Source: a virus. From it: DNA of 31,591 nt. The notes below the pieces were generated by a model, which searched no databases, was not told where the DNA came from, and saw only the letters and a list, made by a program, of their open reading frames with translations. Positions 24,351-31,591 of this stretch are shown here, piece by piece (the first letter of the stretch is position 1; every line of letters starts with the position of its first letter). Location of the stretch: positions 1 through 31,591 of IMG/VR virus record IMGVR_UViG_3300009149_009790, one strand, 5' to 3'. The position numbers were made by a program, and so were the translations under genes.

Positions 24351-25231
24351 GATAAGTATTTTCTAATCCTCACTTCAGGTTCGTACGACAATAAGTCTCT
24401 CGCTTTAGAAATGTCGGCTATTGTCGTTTCAGCTTCTCCTTCTCTTTTCGGGACGAACGAATAATGACTACTGATAGTTTTGGCTATCTCTAGGATTGAG
24501 ATATTTTCTCCTGACCCCACGTTGAACACTTCACCTAGAATATTCCTACTTTCGCCTTTCGCCGCCTTCATGTTAGCTTGGACGACATCTTTGACATTAA
24601 CGAAATCTCTTTTCTGTGATCCGTCTCCTACTATGGTTAAAGGAATGTTTTGGTTTTTTTGTTTCTTGAAAACCCCTATGACTGGAGAATATAAACCTTT
24701 CGTAGGCGACCTCTCCCCATAGACATTGAAATACCTCAGAATAACAGTAGGCAAACCCCAAAGCGTGTAATACATCCTCACGAGATCTTCCGCCGCAACT
24801 TTAGAAACAGAATAAGGATTCAGGCAATCTCTTGGCATATCCTCTTTTAAAGGGCGAGTGTTATTTCCGTATGCAGAAGATGTCGAAGAATAAATCAACT
24901 TTTTTGAATGGTGTTTGCGAGCAGCCTCCAAAACATTACAGGTTCCTACGAAATTAACTAAGCAAGCATCCATCGGCCTCTCCAGAGCCGGTTGGATACG
25001 AGACTCGGCAGCTAAATGAAAAACATAATCGACGCCTTCGAACAAAGGTTGAATTGATTCGTAGTTACAGATGGAAACCTTGTTATAAGAAGCTTTTTCG
25101 TTGTAATAGAATTTGTCGTTGCACTCTGCGCTCTCGTCGTCTATGACTACGACCTCATGTTTTTCTTTTATTAGTTCGTCGACGATATGAGACCCTATGA
25201 ACCCGCACCCGCCTGTCACTATCGACTTCAT
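24347..25231 (-). CDS. NAD-dependent sugar-nucleotide epimerase/dehydratase
   Basis: This 294-aa extended-SDR protein has VTGGCGFIGSHI, FHLAAESRIQPAL, the catalytic SSTSSAYG, NPYSVSKVAAEDL (YxxxK) and RYFNVYGERSP. It looks like the UDP-glucose/UDP-glucuronate 4-epimerase group. The substrate cannot be fixed from the sequence. The C-terminus is slightly short (family usually 310-330 aa). It overlaps the methyltransferase stop and the kinase start by ATGA. Confidence 0.9.
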   Translation of the reverse strand: MKSIVTGGCGFIGSHIVDELIKEKHEVVVIDDESAECNDKFYYNEKASYNKVSICNYESIQPLFEGVDYVFHLAAESRIQPALERPMDACLVNFVGTCNVLEAARKHHSKKLIYSSTSSAYGNNTRPLKEDMPRDCLNPYSVSKVAAEDLVRMYYTLWGLPTVILRYFNVYGERSPTKGLYSPVIGVFKKQKNQNIPLTIVGDGSQKRDFVNVKDVVQANMKAAKGESRNILGEVFNVGSGENISILEIAKTISSHYSFVPKREGEAETTIADISKARDLLSYEPEVRIRKYLS

Positions 25232-25905
25232 ACGTTTTCGTTTGTGAAAAATAACCCTTTTTTAATAAAATGATAAGGATACCACCATTTCTCCATTGGG
25301 GATTGATCGACAGGGCTTTTGGCGTTTTCTTGATCTTCTTTTACTTTTTCTCGTAACTCAAACGTCATATGAGGGTCAAACGCAAGGCCTCTTTTAGAAA
25401 ATTCTCCAATCCAGTATTCTTCTGTGTTCTCATTCACATGATTATGTCCGCTTTGCCCTATCGTTGCATATGTTATAGCAACGTGCTTTCCTTTTTTAAA
25501 GGTTTGCATAAAATTATCCACAAATTCTCGGGGGACATGCTCTACAAACTCGCAGCTCCAAATCAGATCTGTGGTATCTTTGAGAATATACGGCCCTTCG
25601 CAGTAATCGTGGACAACTATGTCTTCTTTATTCAAAGCTAGATCTCTTACTTTGGAACTTCCTTCTACGCCAAAAGCCTCTACCCCTAAATCATTCTTAA
25701 AAAAGTTCAAAGTATACCCAAAGCCGCACCCAACGTCTACCATGGATTTTATGTTGAGTTTATCTGTTAAATGCTTCCACATCATAGGGTAATGGGTTGC
25801 TGGGTCACCGTTTGTGCCGCACCCCCCTAAGTGATCGTCGTTAAAGGAGTTTCCTTTTAAGTTGTCAGGGTATAATTCTGCCGCTTTATTTTGTATTTTA
25901 CTCAT
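25228..25905 (-). CDS. Class I SAM-dependent methyltransferase
   Basis: This 225-aa protein has the SAM-binding glycine motif VDVGCGFGYTL, the acidic second motif VEGSSKV and a later WSCEFVEHVPREF segment. It belongs to the broad methyltransferase 11/23 type. The substrate is probably a sugar or lipid-linked intermediate of this cluster, judged by context only. Both ends overlap neighbours by ATGA. Confidence 0.85.
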   Translation of the reverse strand: MSKIQNKAAELYPDNLKGNSFNDDHLGGCGTNGDPATHYPMMWKHLTDKLNIKSMVDVGCGFGYTLNFFKNDLGVEAFGVEGSSKVRDLALNKEDIVVHDYCEGPYILKDTTDLIWSCEFVEHVPREFVDNFMQTFKKGKHVAITYATIGQSGHNHVNENTEEYWIGEFSKRGLAFDPHMTFELREKVKEDQENAKSPVDQSPMEKWWYPYHFIKKGLFFTNENV

Positions 25906-26627
25906 CCTTTTTTAATTCTATCTCTCAATTCTGAAGAAGACCAATTATGGTTTCTAATATGGTAAACAACTCCTTCTGAGTATTCTTGTCCTGTAGCCTT
26001 TACTCCTTCGTAATCCGAACCTAGCACTCTTATATCTGGTTTTAGTAGTTTTAATATTTGTGCCAGCTCTTTTTCGTCCTTGTATTCTTTTATTTCGTCT
26101 ATATATTTGACAGACTCTAACTGGATCTTTCTTTCTTGAGTGGTTTGAATGGGTTTGTTTTTCGTTTTCCCTAAAGGTCTGCCTCCCCCTTTTTCGCACG
26201 AAGGGTCTTTTTGGAGTCCCACGTAAAGATAATCGCAAACTCTCTTCGCTTCTTTTAAAAAAAGGCAGTGTCCAGCATGCAGTAAATCGAATCCTCCGGC
26301 GACGAACCCTGTGACGCCTTTTCCTTCTTGCTTTCTCCAGTCTCTTGCGTTGACAGCTTTATCGTCTATCAAAATATCAAAATTAGGTTTCCCTTTGTCT
26401 ATCAACTCGTGATATTTCACGCCCCACTTTTTCAGTTGAGAAAGGGTGGTCTCGTGCCAATCGATCCCAGACTGGTAACCTCTAGCCGTAAAGATTTTGA
26501 TATAATGCTTTTCGTCGTAAAGATTATTGATCCTCGATATTGCCCCTCGAAAAGGTATTCCATCTTCGTAATTCTTAGAAGGTGGGCTCGCACAAATGGT
26601 GTCGTCTATGTCGAAGCAGTATATCAT
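25902..26627 (-). CDS. HAD phosphatase-cytidylyltransferase fusion
   Basis: This 241-aa protein joins two domains. Residues 1-105 are a small HAD phosphatase (CFDIDDTI with D6 and D8, FTARG, DILIDDK) like those of capsule loci. Residues 107-241 are a nucleotidyltransferase of the TagD/RfaE type: GGFDLLHAGH (HxGH), then WSSSELRDRI. Such a pair could dephosphorylate one position and activate another phosphate with CTP. It may act with the HddA-like kinase, but the chemistry here is inferred. AGGAAG lies just before the ATG. The end overlaps the methyltransferase by ATGA. Confidence 0.85.
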   Translation of the reverse strand: MIYCFDIDDTICASPPSKNYEDGIPFRGAISRINNLYDEKHYIKIFTARGYQSGIDWHETTLSQLKKWGVKYHELIDKGKPNFDILIDDKAVNARDWRKQEGKGVTGFVAGGFDLLHAGHCLFLKEAKRVCDYLYVGLQKDPSCEKGGGRPLGKTKNKPIQTTQERKIQLESVKYIDEIKEYKDEKELAQILKLLKPDIRVLGSDYEGVKATGQEYSEGVVYHIRNHNWSSSELRDRIKKG

Positions 26628-26637
26628 ACTTCCTATC

Positions 26638-27729
26638 TTATGTCACAGAACTATAAATATCAACATATTTTTTAACACATTGCTCTAAATTATACGTGCT
26701 TTGCCATTTTTCGGTCGATTTCCTAGACAGAAATTGGTAATAATCCTCGTTGCTTTTTAGCTCTTCCATCGAGGAAGAATAAGATTCTATAGAATTGCAA
26801 ATAATCCCACATCCTTCTAGTTGCTCTAAATGCCCATTGTTTATTGCGGGGTGAGAAACGCAAGGTTTTCCGTGATACAGCGCTTCTATTATTGCGGCGG
26901 AACACACTTCTCCGTCTTTTCTTCCGTGAGCGAATACGTCGATTCCTTCTACGAAGTTGTTAATGTATTCTACGTCAGAATTGAACTCTAAAAAATAGCA
27001 ATTCTTTAAACCTAATTCTTTCGCTTGTGCTTTGTATTGTTTTGCGCCCCCTAAAATAACAAAACAGGTATCATCAGCCTCTATTTTAGAATAAGCCGAA
27101 AGAGGCGCAGGGGAAAAAATGTCCTCCCTATTTCCTTGGTGCATCCCGAAAACAAACTTACCCTCTATTCCTAAGGAAGACTTTAAGTCAGAATCTTTTC
27201 TTTCGGGAACCTCCACGAGAGTAGGTATTATTTCTATTTTTTTAGAGTCTCCTCCGTTCGTTACCCATTGGTCTGCTTGAGTCTTAGATATCAAGACCGT
27301 CTTTAAGATATTATTTCTGACTTCTACCCCTTCGTTTCCTTGCGAGTGAACGCTATCTACAAACAAACTGTCTTCCATGTTATAAAAAGGATACTCTTTA
27401 TAACCCCCTCTCCCTGTTTGCACTAGATCGTATTTTTCCCCGTCAAAAACTTCAAAAAAGTTAGTGCCTACCCATTCAGAGTGTTTTCCTGCTCTGTCGT
27501 CCCTAGCGGCGCATTCTATTTTTATAAGATTAATGTTGTTAGACAACATGTAATCAATTCTACCTTGGTCCGTAGAAGGATGAACAAATGAATTTCCGAT
27601 CAAAGGAGTGTCATCTGTATAATAAAAGTCTACCTCTATTTCGTTAGGCAAATGGACGGCCAGTGTTTGAAGGTATTTTTCTACTCCTCCTGATGCCATT
27701 CCTGCGTATTTAATGAAAGCGATTTTCAT
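26638..27729 (-). CDS. GT4-like glycosyltransferase
   Basis: This 363-aa GT-B protein starts KIAFIKYAGMASGGVEKYL, the usual family-4 N-terminus with the acceptor-side Gly-Gly. It ends with a donor-binding segment DGEVCSAAIIEALYHGKPC, which carries the E-x7-E-like pattern of GT4. It should add one sugar to the growing glycan; donor and acceptor are unknown. The start overlaps the FkbM gene end by 20 nt. Confidence 0.85.
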   Translation of the reverse strand: MKIAFIKYAGMASGGVEKYLQTLAVHLPNEIEVDFYYTDDTPLIGNSFVHPSTDQGRIDYMLSNNINLIKIECAARDDRAGKHSEWVGTNFFEVFDGEKYDLVQTGRGGYKEYPFYNMEDSLFVDSVHSQGNEGVEVRNNILKTVLISKTQADQWVTNGGDSKKIEIIPTLVEVPERKDSDLKSSLGIEGKFVFGMHQGNREDIFSPAPLSAYSKIEADDTCFVILGGAKQYKAQAKELGLKNCYFLEFNSDVEYINNFVEGIDVFAHGRKDGEVCSAAIIEALYHGKPCVSHPAINNGHLEQLEGCGIICNSIESYSSSMEELKSNEDYYQFLSRKSTEKWQSTYNLEQCVKKYVDIYSSVT

Positions 27730-28321
27730 GTTTTTTTGCTATCACATTCCAATCTTCATAATTTTCTAAAAGATAACCATGCTGCTTTAGCTTATAATAC
27801 AATAAATTTTTCATTCTAGACCCATATTTGTTATGGGGGCCATCTAAATGCAGATGTTCAAACATTATATACTTCACGTCATACTTAGAATAGTCGAGAC
27901 TAAGAAGGACCCCGCTATCGAGACCCTCTACATCCAAGTAAAGCCTGTCTATTCTTTCTAAATTGTTTTCTTCAAAAAAAAGATTGATTGTTTTGCATGG
28001 CACTGATATTTTTGTCAGGCTGCTTTTCCCATGTTGTATCAACATATTAACATCTACGGAGCTGAATCCGCTCGAATGATCATCTTTAGGCATAAAAAAA
28101 TTAACATTTTTTATGTCAGGGGTTTCCATGACAGCAAACTGAAAAAATTCCATCCTACCTATCAAATTCGGAATTTCCCTTTTATACATTTCGCTGCATT
28201 TGTCCACGCTTTCTTTAGAAGCGTCAACAAAAAAAGCCTTAGTTACCCTCGCTTCGTTTTCTTTTAAAAATTTGAAAGCGTCATCTTTGTTTTTGTTGCA
28301 TCCTATGTTTACTATTATCAT
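27710..28321 (-). CDS. FkbM-family methyltransferase
   Basis: This 203-aa methyltransferase begins MIIVNIGCNKNKDD (SAM loop), with FFVDASKESV as the acidic strand and the FkbM signature LYLDVEGLDSGVL near residue 130. It ends shortly after the KLKQHGYLLENYED segment. FkbM enzymes usually O-methylate sugars or lipids. It begins 6 nt after the TAG stop of the GT25 gene and lies in the same frame as it. An AAAGG site overlaps that stop, which supports independent initiation. Confidence 0.85.
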   Translation of the reverse strand: MIIVNIGCNKNKDDAFKFLKENEARVTKAFFVDASKESVDKCSEMYKREIPNLIGRMEFFQFAVMETPDIKNVNFFMPKDDHSSGFSSVDVNMLIQHGKSSLTKISVPCKTINLFFEENNLERIDRLYLDVEGLDSGVLLSLDYSKYDVKYIMFEHLHLDGPHNKYGSRMKNLLYYKLKQHGYLLENYEDWNVIAKKHENRFH

Positions 28322-28327
28322 ATCTCT

Positions 28328-29071
28328 CTACCTTTGTCCTAAATCTAACTCTGATTGATACATTCCTGTTTTTGACCCTTGTCTGACGGGGGAAGGATAA
28401 TACCAGCAAACCTTCATGTTATGCTTCGCAAATTGATAAGCAAATTCCCAGTCACTTACCAAATGAAAAGGGGAACAAGATTTTACTATCTTTTTTGCTG
28501 CTCTGCTAGATATCATATACGCCTCTGCGCAATTAGTCGCAGGGTGGGTTACTTCGTATATGTTGTCCGTTACCTTGTTAGAGCTACTTAGCTTTATTTG
28601 TTGAAAATTATGGCCGCAACCTTCCCCAAAGAAAATAACATCCACGTCCTTCAAGTGATTTTTATAATTTGCAATGCTTTCGTGAAACAAACCTGTGTTG
28701 AGCAACTCTACTACAAACTTACTATCGAAAACACAATCATCTTCTAGTATCATGCCTCCTCCGCTAAACTCGTCTGAAGCTATTTTTTTCATAGCTAACA
28801 GATGCTTCATCGTGCAAGAAATCTCAGGCAAGTTCAAAGGTCGGTATTTGAATTCTTCAGAATCCCATAAATCTTTTATTTTATTTTCGTAGGCTTCAGG
28901 GTTTTTTTCGTAAAAAAAGTCTATAGTTTTGTCGTCTAGGTATTCTTTATCACATTCTGTGATATATGAAACTTCTCCAAATTTATCCTCATAACCAGAG
29001 GCTTTAAGTTGAAATTCCATGAACTCTTTTCTTTCTTTTAATTTTGTGTAATGAATTATATAAGTTTTCAT
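28328..29071 (-). CDS. Glycosyltransferase family 25
   Basis: This 247-aa protein matches GT25, the LPS beta-1,4-galactosyltransferase type. It has MKTYIIHYTKLKERKE at the start, the metal-binding GGMILEDDCVF, CAEAYMISSRAAKKI and VSDWEFAYQF. I choose the ATG at 29071, which overlaps the upstream stop as ATGA, over the one at 29101. It ends with TAG, the only undisputed TAG stop in the window. After AGA GAT the next gene's ATG follows in the same frame, so suppression of this TAG would give a GT25-FkbM fusion. Confidence 0.85.
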   Translation of the reverse strand: MKTYIIHYTKLKERKEFMEFQLKASGYEDKFGEVSYITECDKEYLDDKTIDFFYEKNPEAYENKIKDLWDSEEFKYRPLNLPEISCTMKHLLAMKKIASDEFSGGGMILEDDCVFDSKFVVELLNTGLFHESIANYKNHLKDVDVIFFGEGCGHNFQQIKLSSSNKVTDNIYEVTHPATNCAEAYMISSRAAKKIVKSCSPFHLVSDWEFAYQFAKHNMKVCWYYPSPVRQGSKTGMYQSELDLGQR

Positions 29072-29751
29072 CTCGTCGTCGAAAAAAACAAATCGCCGCA
29101 AACTCTACTCTCTTCTTCGTAATCAAAATCGAGCAAAAGAGTTTTCGCTTCTATGTCGGACTTTCTGTTTTTATTTTCTTGGTTTTCAACGCTTATTAGC
29201 GTAGGTCTGTGCTTGCTTAAATCTAAACCCTTCAATATTTTTGCTTCGGCCCCTTCGCAATCTATTGATAAGTAATCTATTTTTGTAATTTCTAACTCCT
29301 CTATGAGAGATTTCAAAGTTCTCGTCGGCATTGCCACATCTTTATAAGTTACCGAGTATCTCTCCACTTCCTCTTCTATCCTTTGTTTGTGGTCCTCCTC
29401 AAAAAAACCCTCAATCCCTCCGATGCAGGCCGCCTCACCTTCTATTATTCTGAACATTTCGTTCTTTTCTTCGTCAGAGCAACATTCGTTCAGGTTAATG
29501 GATGTCCTTATCCCGTCGCATAGGTTAAAGAGTTCTGGGTTAGGTTCTATACATATACCTTTCCAATGAAGTTGTCTTTCTAAGGCTAAAGAATTAGACC
29601 ATGTGACTCCGTCATGCGCCCCTACGTCTACAAAAAACCCATTCTTTTTTCTCGAAAAGAAATTAAATACGAAATCTATAGGCTGAGGCCTAGGAACTCC
29701 GTCATGAGGCTCACGAAAACATATGTCAGGTTTTTCTTCTTCGTTTTTCAT
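29068..29751 (-). CDS. FkbM-family methyltransferase (second copy)
   Basis: This 227-aa protein has FFVDVGAHDGVTWSNS (SAM loop), ICIEPNPELF and the FkbM signature KIDYLSIDCEGAEAKIL, with a conserved RPTLISVENQ strand. It is a fuller match to FkbM than the gene at 27710, and the two are not close copies of each other. Likely role is methylation of a hydroxyl on the surface glycan. Overlaps both neighbours by ATGA. Confidence 0.88.
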   Translation of the reverse strand: MKNEEEKPDICFREPHDGVPRPQPIDFVFNFFSRKKNGFFVDVGAHDGVTWSNSLALERQLHWKGICIEPNPELFNLCDGIRTSINLNECCSDEEKNEMFRIIEGEAACIGGIEGFFEEDHKQRIEEEVERYSVTYKDVAMPTRTLKSLIEELEITKIDYLSIDCEGAEAKILKGLDLSKHRPTLISVENQENKNRKSDIEAKTLLLDFDYEEESRVCGDLFFSTTR

Positions 29752-30674
29752 TTTAAAATACCGTGAAAAAAGTTCAAAACAGAATTTGGCCGAAACTCCT
29801 CTTTTATATGATTATTTTTGAAAAGAGGTTCGTTAAGATACGACAGATATAAATTATGATCTTGATCTACTTTTTTTACATACTCTACTAAGTCATCCAT
29901 ACTAGAGAAGTCACCGTAATTTATAAAAGCTTTTTCGTTCATATCATGAGCAACGTTTTTGCTCGAAAAGTAAATCGGGATGGTTCCCGCCGTCTTTGCA
30001 TGAAATGGTTTCTCAGTATAATAGCCATCGTAATCTCTGTTTTCGAAGCAAATAGAAAACTTATAATGCCGCAAAACATCATACTTGCCTTTTTCGCCGT
30101 CGAACCAATTGCCAAATGGCCTTCCATAACCATGAACTTGCTTGTATTCGCTAAACTTTCTGAAAGCTTCTGCTCTCATTGGAACAGGGTTGTTGAAAAT
30201 AAAAGCACAGAAATGGGTTTTAGGAGTTTTTATGTATTCGTTTGACTTGATGTCCTTTAGGCTCATCAAGACCTCTGGGTTCCCGTAACCTTTTTTATCA
30301 AACCAGTCTATTTGTAGCGCCCATAGCGGAAGCCTATACTGTCTCGGGTCGCTAGAAAAGTCAAAAGTAAAAGCAAAATCGCACTTCCCTATACTGTAAT
30401 GAGCTTGATGATTACTCATCTCTATAGAGCCTTTTTTGTCGAAGTTAGCGGAAACGCTCTCTCCTGTGTAGAATATCTTTTTGCACCGATGGTCCTTATA
30501 ACGATCTCTCTCTTTTTTCCTGTTATAATCTACTGAAAAAAACAGCAAATCAGGGTCCTCCTCGTCTATCTCGACATCATATCTTCGGCTCAGTAAATGA
30601 TAAAAATAATTGTTCTCCTTGTCGAAGTTAGGCCAAAAGTCGCAAAAGTTTAATTTTAATTTACCATTTCTCAT
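29748..30674 (-). CDS. Alpha-1,3-fucosyltransferase (glycosyltransferase family 10)
   Basis: This 308-aa protein carries the GT10 donor-binding signature YKFSICFENRDYDGYYTEKP, followed by KTAGTIPIYFSS and AFINYGDFSS. The N-terminal half has the family's FYTGESVSANF segment. GT10 enzymes transfer L-fucose from GDP-fucose to GlcNAc or glucose in alpha-1,3 linkage. The donor pathway is encoded at 17917-19901. There is no membrane anchor, as in bacterial members. The start overlaps the sulfotransferase end by 14 nt. Confidence 0.92.
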   Translation of the reverse strand: MRNGKLKLNFCDFWPNFDKENNYFYHLLSRRYDVEIDEEDPDLLFFSVDYNRKKERDRYKDHRCKKIFYTGESVSANFDKKGSIEMSNHQAHYSIGKCDFAFTFDFSSDPRQYRLPLWALQIDWFDKKGYGNPEVLMSLKDIKSNEYIKTPKTHFCAFIFNNPVPMRAEAFRKFSEYKQVHGYGRPFGNWFDGEKGKYDVLRHYKFSICFENRDYDGYYTEKPFHAKTAGTIPIYFSSKNVAHDMNEKAFINYGDFSSMDDLVEYVKKVDQDHNLYLSYLNEPLFKNNHIKEEFRPNSVLNFFHGILK

Positions 30675-31305
30675 ACTGAAATCGTTCGAAATCTTCCTTA
30701 TATAACTCGTTAACTATCTGTATTTTTCTGTTAGAATTTTTCCCCTCGAAATAAGACGGGTATTTTTCGTGCTTTGTTTTGTTTTTTATTTCATTCTTTA
30801 TTTCGGGTAAGCCTAATATTTCGCATACTTCACTAAAATCTTGCTCCATTTTCTCCGTCTTTCCTACGAAATCCATGTAAGTTTTGCCAGATTCGTCTTC
30901 TATAAAAGACGTTTGGGTATCAAAATGATCATTCCAAAAAACCTTATCGCCTTGAACTCTTCTGTAGGATGATTTGTGTGTTTTTGAGTTTGCCATACTT
31001 ATATGCCCGTCCTCGCCTTCAAAATTACTCAATACGAACTCTTCGAAATTTTTATAGCAATTGAAATTATGGTATTTCTCAAAATGGTGATAAGCAGAAA
31101 CAATTCTATCATAAGGGTTTCTCACGAAACAAAATTTAAAAAACAGATCGCAATTGACCCTTTCTTCTATTTCTCTGAGCTTTTCATGGTTTCCTGCCAT
31201 AGACTCAGAGCCCTTTCTTATATCGGGGTGACTGAAGACAAAGGAACCCGCGTTTTTGGGTATCCAGATCCATATGAAATTTTTAACGCTATTAATAACT
31301 GCCAT
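30661..31305 (-). CDS. Carbohydrate sulfotransferase (Sulfotransfer_2 type)
   Basis: This 214-aa protein has both PAPS-binding motifs: IWIPKNAGSFVF near the N-terminus (5'-phosphosulfate loop) and FCFVRNPYDRIVSAYHHF (3'-phosphate site). A later FVGKTEKMEQDF segment is common in family-2 sulfotransferases. It should move sulfate from PAPS to a sugar hydroxyl. PAPS would come from the host. The start overlaps the upstream stop by TAATG. It implies the final glycan is sulfated. Confidence 0.88.
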   Translation of the reverse strand: MAVINSVKNFIWIWIPKNAGSFVFSHPDIRKGSESMAGNHEKLREIEERVNCDLFFKFCFVRNPYDRIVSAYHHFEKYHNFNCYKNFEEFVLSNFEGEDGHISMANSKTHKSSYRRVQGDKVFWNDHFDTQTSFIEDESGKTYMDFVGKTEKMEQDFSEVCEILGLPEIKNEIKNKTKHEKYPSYFEGKNSNRKIQIVNELYKEDFERFQYEKW

Positions 31306-31591
31306 TATATAAAATAGTTCTTACCTTCTAGTTCTATGTCTTTTTCAAAAAAAGGATAAAAAAGATAATTAAAACACTGAAAAGACGCTTTTTTAGAGTT
31401 TTCCTTGTTTTGCTCGGTCCATGGCCATGTTTCGTGGTCGTATTTTTCTTGTAGTAATCTACCTCCGATCTGAATGTCTAAATCAGGGTCTAGCCATCTT
31501 CCTCCTTTATGGCTATATCGAGCATCGTCCATGTTTGAGTCTAAAATCCTGCCTAACCTAACTAGCCGAAGATCTGGATCGACTTGGTTAT
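31305..31591 (-). CDS. Partial gene at the right edge, function unknown
   Basis: The frame is open from the window edge, so the gene's start lies outside. About 94 C-terminal codons are visible; an internal ATG at 31532 is probably not the start. Two similar segments, VDPDLRLVRLGRIL and LDPDLDIQIGGRLL, lie about 29 residues apart and suggest short repeats. The rest is aromatic and acidic (DHETWPWTEQ). I recognise no family. It is coupled to the sulfotransferase by TAATG, so it probably belongs to the glycan cluster. Confidence 0.6.
   Translation of the reverse strand, partial: NQVDPDLRLVRLGRILDSNMDDARYSHKGGRWLDPDLDIQIGGRLLQEKYDHETWPWTEQNKENSKKASFQCFNYLFYPFFEKDIELEGKNYFI

Noticed and set aside
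31305-31532. Complete 75-aa gene starting at 31532
   Set aside because: The frame stays open upstream to the window edge with similar repeat-like sequence, so it is the end of a longer gene.
1-31591. Long plus-strand open frames opposite the genes
   Set aside because: They lie antisense to well-supported minus-strand genes, show no family motifs, and arise from the coding-strand composition.
1-31591. Genome-wide recoding of TAG as a sense codon
   Set aside because: Long genes such as the 979-codon polymerase contain no in-frame TAG, and TAG appears to end the GT25 gene normally. Only two unusual cases remain.

Overview
This 31.6 kb window looks like part of the genome of a large, probably lytic tailed phage with an AT-rich genome. 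All 36 genes I support lie on the minus strand. They are packed tightly: most neighbours share ATGA, TAATG or TTGA stop/start junctions, and no gap exceeds about 120 bases. The left half is a self-contained replication, recombination and nucleotide set. The right half is a sugar-nucleotide and glycosyltransferase cluster of the kind carried by large marine phages. No capsid, tail, terminase, integrase, tRNA, insertion sequence or CRISPR array is visible, so the phage assignment is inferred from gene content and layout. The host cannot be named.

Layout, read in the direction of transcription (right to left). (1) From the right edge to about 17.9 kb lies a glycan cluster. It holds a partial unknown gene, a carbohydrate sulfotransferase, a family-10 fucosyltransferase, two FkbM-type methyltransferases, a family-25 glycosyltransferase, a GT4-like glycosyltransferase, a HAD-cytidylyltransferase fusion, a class I methyltransferase, an extended-SDR epimerase, a GHMP (HddA-like) kinase, an APH-like kinase, a nucleotidyltransferase, a radical SAM/SPASM enzyme, a HisC/CobD-like PLP enzyme, GDP-L-fucose synthase and GDP-mannose 4,6-dehydratase. 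GMD and Fcl make GDP-fucose, and the GT10 enzyme can use it. (2) 17.8-15.0 kb carries an adenosylcobalamin-dependent ribonucleotide reductase (nrdJ), a zinc-ribbon protein and a small Cys-tailed protein, and ends at an intrinsic terminator. (3) 15.0-0.07 kb is one long replication operon. In order it encodes a small unknown protein, a RecA-like recombinase, a Vsr-like nuclease interrupted by an amber codon, an internally duplicated unknown protein, DnaB helicase, a Toprim primase, a RecB/Cas4-like nuclease, a 54-aa protein, a separate DnaE PHP-domain protein, a SET-domain protein, a DEDDh exonuclease, an EDxHD homing endonuclease, DNA polymerase III alpha core carrying a 130-aa mini-intein, a ClpA-type unfoldase and two small proteins. 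It ends at a strong terminator at the left edge.

The most unusual points are these. The replicative polymerase is split into a degenerate PHP protein and a catalytic core, with the exonuclease and SET genes encoded between them. The core has an endonuclease-less intein next to a free-standing homing endonuclease. A ClpA homologue keeps the ClpP-docking LGF tripeptide, with no ClpP gene here. An in-frame amber codon interrupts a nuclease whose conserved second half continues downstream. Four gene starts sit exactly 6 nt after a -10-like hexamer, which suggests leaderless transcripts.
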